51,719 nucleotides of DNA from Pyxidicoccus fallax (lineage in GTDB: Bacteria; Myxococcota; Myxococcia; Myxococcales; Myxococcaceae). Of this stretch, positions 48,642 to 51,719 are shown piece by piece. Each line of letters starts with the position of its first letter. The stretch's first letter is position 1. The notes under the pieces are model-generated. The model ran no database searches. It was not told the DNA's origin and saw only the letters and a list, made by a program, of their open reading frames with translations. The position numbers and the translations under genes were made by a program. The stretch is taken from the NCBI RefSeq assembly GCF_012933655.1, contig NZ_JABBJJ010000048.1, forward strand, positions 1 through 51,719, in the 5' to 3' direction.

Positions 48642-49000
48642 GTGCTGCTCCTCGCCCGTTGCTACTGCATTCATGGTGCAGTAGTCACCCGGCCGCCGCT
48701 CTGGCCCCGAGCTGTTGCGCCTCGGCCGGTGACGGGCCTCACCCGATACAAACGCCGTACCAACGCCTCGGTCGGTGGTTCATGTTTCAGGAGAGGCACG
48801 GCACGCGGGCACCGTTCCAGGAAGCGTGCGCGAATTCAGGGCTTGGCGGACGGAGCGCGGGGGGAGGGCGCTGTCTGCCATTGCGAAACAACAGTTACAA
48901 CGGAGCGGGAGGTCCTCGCCAGTCGACGATATTCGTCCGAGCCCATGACGTGTGGGTGGTGCCATGGGCCTTCCGTGGCCGAGGTCTTCCTCTGCGAGGG
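48642..49000. other. Intergenic region of 359 bp with an inverted repeat
   Basis: No coding frame is convincing. It holds the promoter of the lipoprotein gene at 46647. CTACTGCA (48662-48669) and TGCAGTAG (48677-48684) are perfect 8-bp arms with a 7-base spacer, 21 bases before the lipoprotein ATG: a candidate operator or leader hairpin. Confidence 0.5.
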
Positions 49001-49657
49001 CTACTTTCTGCCCAACGTCTTGCGCGCCGTCGGCTGCCTCGCCGGAGCCTTCCTCGCCTGGGTCTTCCCGGCGGCCGGCTTCCTCGCCGGAGCCTTCTTG
49101 CTCGACGGCGCCTTGCTGGCCGCCCGCTTCCTCGCCGGAGCCTTCTTCGTCGCGGGGGCCGCCTTCCGCGGCGCGGCCTTCTTCGTGGCGCTCCGGGTGC
49201 TCGAGGCGCCCTTCACGCGCTCATAGTGGGCAATGTATTCGTCGACGCTCACCTTGGAGACGGCCTCGCCGATGAGCTCCACGGGCAGCGCGTCCAGCGA
49301 CTTGAAGCGCACGCACGACTTGCCCATGTCGAGCTTCTTCCCCGCCGCCGCGTAGGCCTTCTGGAACCAGGTGGCCAGCTTCGGGTCACCGTAGACGGTC
49401 ATCAGGTACACGCTCATGTACTGCTTCTGCGAGGCGAGCGCCGCGAGCATCAGCGGCTGACCGTTGTACGTGTCCGGGAAGCGGGCGAGCGGGATGCAGT
49501 AGCCAATCATCCCGAAGTGAATCCCTTCCTCGTATCCCTCCGGGAGGTTCTTCAGGATTTCGCTCCGCACCGCCTCCAGGGCCTGGCGGCGGTCCGCGGG
49601 AAGCGAGGCGAGGTACTGGGCGACGGTGGTGGCGGGCATGGGGCCGCAGCATGCCAT
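49001..49657 (-). CDS. DUF1801 (YdhG-like) protein with histone H1-like basic tail
   Basis: A 218-residue protein. Residues of about 10-145 match DUF1801: TVAQYLASLPADRRQALEAV, NLPEGYEEGIHFGMIGYCIPL, KQYMSVYLMT, MGKSCVRFKSLDALP and VDEYIAHYE. The last 65 or so residues consist almost only of Lys, Ala, Pro, Arg, Ser and Thr in KKAPARK-like repeats, as in histone H1 or HctB-like tails, and suggest nucleic-acid binding. The start is uncertain: ATG at 49657 or 49639, neither with a clear ribosome site. It lies between the two lipoprotein paralogs. Confidence 0.85.
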   Translation of the reverse strand: MACCGPMPATTVAQYLASLPADRRQALEAVRSEILKNLPEGYEEGIHFGMIGYCIPLARFPDTYNGQPLMLAALASQKQYMSVYLMTVYGDPKLATWFQKAYAAAGKKLDMGKSCVRFKSLDALPVELIGEAVSKVSVDEYIAHYERVKGASSTRSATKKAAPRKAAPATKKAPARKRAASKAPSSKKAPARKPAAGKTQARKAPARQPTARKTLGRK

Positions 49658-49681
49658 GAACGCTCGCGCTCGAAGCGAAAG

Positions 49682-49733
49682 GGCCCGGCGCCCCGGGGCC
49701 GGAGCCGAGGGGCTCCTCTCCGGACGCCGGGCC
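49682..49733 (-). terminator. Terminator-like hairpin after the second DNRLRE lipoprotein gene
   Basis: Arms GGCCCGGCG (49682-49690) and CGCCGGGCC (49725-49733) enclose a second stem, GGAGCC (49700-49705) / GGCTCC (49710-49715). It begins 21 bases past the stop at 49754 and is related in sequence to the hairpin at 46568-46625. Confidence 0.55.
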
Positions 49734-49753
49734 TGGATGCATCGTGCCGCGCG

Positions 49754-51719
49754 CTACGGGCCGAACTTCAGGAACAGCAATTCCTGCTCCGCGTCGGGCG
49801 CGTAGAACAGCGAGTTGTCCACGGTGACGAAGCGCTCGTACAGGCCCCCCACCACCGTCCCGCCTTCGGGCGAGGTCCCCAGCGTCACGGTGGTGAGCGC
49901 CGGGTCCAGCACGCGGGACCAGCGGTGCGCGCCGGAGGTGGTGTAGCGCGCCAGGGCGGTGGTGCCCTGTGTCGGATGTCCCAGCACGCCGCCCCCCAGG
50001 TCCACCTGGCCGTAGGTGAACAGCAGGAAGGAGAGGTTGCCGGCCGGGTCCGCGGCGAGGCGGTTGATGACGTCATGGCTGGAGTTGCCCAGCGCCTTCA
50101 CCCAGGTGTCGCCGCCCGCTGACGACAGCACCCCGAGCAGGCCGTCCATGCCGGGATCGCCCGAGGGGAGGGGGGTGCTGGTGAGCGTGGTGCCCGCGAA
50201 GCTGAAGGAGCCCAAGAATACGCCCCCGAAGGCCACGTTGCCGCTGGGCAGGAGCGCGAGCGACTGCACGTGTCCCTGCGCGTCGTTGAGCGCACGGGAC
50301 CAGAGCAGCGCGCCCTCGGGGCCGTAGGCGGCGACGAAGGGCGTCGTACCGTGGGTGGCACCCAGGCGACCGCTGCCCGCCATCCCACCGACGAAGATGC
50401 GCCCTTCCGCGTTGGTCACCAGGTCCCGGCCCTCGGTGCTGTCACTCCAGGGGTTGCTGGTACCCGCGGGGACCGCCAGCGACCACAGGTGCTCGCCTTC
50501 CCAGGAGAACTTCGCGAGGAACATGCCGGACTGGGAGAGGGTCTCCCCGGATTGGAGCTCCTCACCGCCCAGGTTCAGCCCGCCGATGAAGCCGCCGGTG
50601 ACGATGAGACTGCCGTTGGCGTCGGTGGCCACCGCGGCCGCCGAGGCGAAGATGGAGTCCACCTCTCCAGAGGGCGCGAAGCCGTGGGTCCACACCGGGG
50701 TGCCGTTGGGCGAGAACTTGGCGATGAAGAGGCCCCACGTGCCGTCGATGTAGGGCAGGGGACCCGTGCCGAGGTCGGGTGCGCCCTGGTAAGAGCCCAC
50801 CATGAGGATGTTCCCCAGCGGGGTGAGGGTCAGGTCGCGGACTTCAATCAGGCTGTCGAGGTTGGACTCGACGTAGACCCGCGACCACAGGTGCGTCCCC
50901 GTCGAGTCGTACTTCACCAGGCCGAGGCCGTACGGCGAGGTGAAGGTCTGCCCTCCGTAGTTGCCGCTGTGGAAGTGGGAGACGGCGGCGACGAAGCCGC
51001 CCTGCGGGTCCATGGCCATGGCGCGCAGGGACTGCTCTCCCACGCCGCCGCGCCCCCAGCCCCAGGTGAGGTTGCCGCCCGTGCCCCGGCGCTCGCAGGC
51101 GGTCCGGGCCACGGTGAGGACGAGGTGCGGGTCGGCGGTGAAATGCTCCAGGGAGGAGAAGTCCACGCCGTTGCCGCCCGTGGGCACCAGCGCGAAGTCG
51201 TAGGTGCCCGCGCCCGTGATGGCCGCGGTCAGGTCGTACTCGACCGTGCTGTTGCTGGCGACGGCGCCCAGGTCTCCCAGGGCGCTGCCCACCCGCGCGG
51301 GGCGGGTGTTCCATGTCAGGGTGCTCGAGTCCCAGCTCCCGCTGGTGCGGTAGATGGCCGGTCCGTCGGTGCTGCCGTCCGTGGCGAACAGCCGCAGCCG
51401 CGCCCGCGTGAGCGTGACGTCCTGGAGGAGGTAGGGCTCGATTCCGAAGCGCAGGTACGCCTCCATCCGCGGCGACCCATCCACGAGCAGCAGGGTCTCA
51501 CTTCCATGCGTGGCATTCGGCTGCGCCTCCGCCACGTAGGTGTCCTCCCGGACCTTCACCGTGATGTCCGTGTACCGCGTCACCGGCTGGCACGCGTCCA
51601 GCCCGGCTTCCTGCTTCGACGTGTCCTCCACCGGAGACGTCTCGCGTGCCGCTGTCTCCTCCGCTCCGCCGCAGTGGGTCAGCAACATCAGCCCCGCCGC
51701 CGCGCCCGCCACCCTGCCC
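49754..51719 (-). CDS. DNRLRE-type lipoprotein with beta-propeller-like repeats (paralog 2, N-terminus cut by window)
   Basis: About 655 residues are visible; by alignment with paralog 1 only the first 15 or so residues are missing. The visible start GRVAGAAAGLMLLTHCGGAE is the end of the same atypical lipoprotein signal. The DNRLRE domain (EAYLRFGIEPYLLQDVTLTRA, WNTRPAR, YDLTAAITG) and the repeats (FIAKFSPNG, LLPSGNVAFGGVF, ILMVGSYQG) follow paralog 1 block by block. The two differ most in the linker after the lipid Cys and in the last blade. Function unknown; a duplicated surface lipoprotein. Confidence 0.82.
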   Translation of the reverse strand, partial: GRVAGAAAGLMLLTHCGGAEETAARETSPVEDTSKQEAGLDACQPVTRYTDITVKVREDTYVAEAQPNATHGSETLLLVDGSPRMEAYLRFGIEPYLLQDVTLTRARLRLFATDGSTDGPAIYRTSGSWDSSTLTWNTRPARVGSALGDLGAVASNSTVEYDLTAAITGAGTYDFALVPTGGNGVDFSSLEHFTADPHLVLTVARTACERRGTGGNLTWGWGRGGVGEQSLRAMAMDPQGGFVAAVSHFHSGNYGGQTFTSPYGLGLVKYDSTGTHLWSRVYVESNLDSLIEVRDLTLTPLGNILMVGSYQGAPDLGTGPLPYIDGTWGLFIAKFSPNGTPVWTHGFAPSGEVDSIFASAAAVATDANGSLIVTGGFIGGLNLGGEELQSGETLSQSGMFLAKFSWEGEHLWSLAVPAGTSNPWSDSTEGRDLVTNAEGRIFVGGMAGSGRLGATHGTTPFVAAYGPEGALLWSRALNDAQGHVQSLALLPSGNVAFGGVFLGSFSFAGTTLTSTPLPSGDPGMDGLLGVLSSAGGDTWVKALGNSSHDVINRLAADPAGNLSFLLFTYGQVDLGGGVLGHPTQGTTALARYTTSGAHRWSRVLDPALTTVTLGTSPEGGTVVGGLYERFVTVDNSLFYAPDAEQELLFLKFGP

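Overview
The window reads as chromosomal DNA of a myxobacterium of the Myxococcus / Corallococcus / Pyxidicoccus type. The signs are very high GC with strongly GC-biased third codon positions, many lipoproteins, a Ser/Thr kinase fused to accessory domains, and a small-lipoprotein / double-CXXCG pair of the SitA/SitI sort known from Myxococcus. No rRNA, tRNA, CRISPR array or replication origin was recognised.

Layout. (a) 1-4.5 kb: the end of an unknown gene, then a membrane-anchored TPR-CHAT protease-like protein followed by a lipoprotein and a small exported protein that share an EIGD-PP-DPG motif. (b) 4.5-7.9 kb: YchJ, UppP and a CoA-type Nudix hydrolase, then a toxin/immunity pair (SitA/SitI-like). 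(c) 7.9-15.9 kb: an envelope polysaccharide block with a GH140-like lipoprotein, an MBOAT O-acyltransferase, a double-SGNH protein and a divergent mannose-1-phosphate guanylyltransferase. (d) 16-24.4 kb: DOPA-dioxygenase family protein, a kinase-PilZ-J-like protein, a CotH-kinase lipoprotein, and an operon of phosphomannomutase, FMN reductase and ROK kinase that closes with a clear intrinsic terminator. (e) 24.4-27.8 kb: a membrane protein and a divergent, frameshifted XRE regulator around a palindromic operator candidate, then a PAAR-like/deaminase-like effector with a SUKH immunity gene. (f) 27.8-31.8 kb: two HEAT-repeat proteins and an M23-like protein in one operon, then a Gfo/Idh/MocA oxidoreductase.

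(g) 31.8-35.5 kb is a visibly more AT-rich island. It holds one large gene joining an OLD-type ATPase-Toprim nuclease to a C-terminal LexA/S24-like domain. The island is bordered by remnants of an IS1380 and an IS630 transposase, and by a roughly 100-bp repeat of the 3' end of the oxidoreductase gene. (h) 35.5-41.3 kb: a small conserved gene, a Tat-exported SDR protein and a 1339-residue NLR-like protein (nucleoside phosphorylase effector, STAND NTPase, TPR). (i) 41.3-51.7 kb: PH-domain protein, pectin-acetylesterase-like lipoprotein, a coupled AidB-type acyl-CoA dehydrogenase / acyl-CoA synthetase pair, and two paralogous DNRLRE-type lipoproteins flanking a DUF1801 protein with a histone-H1-like tail.

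The best candidates for something undescribed are the OLD-S24 fusion with its island, the NLR-like gene about 2.4 kb beyond it (together a small defence neighbourhood), and the TPR-CHAT gene with its two motif-sharing exported neighbours.
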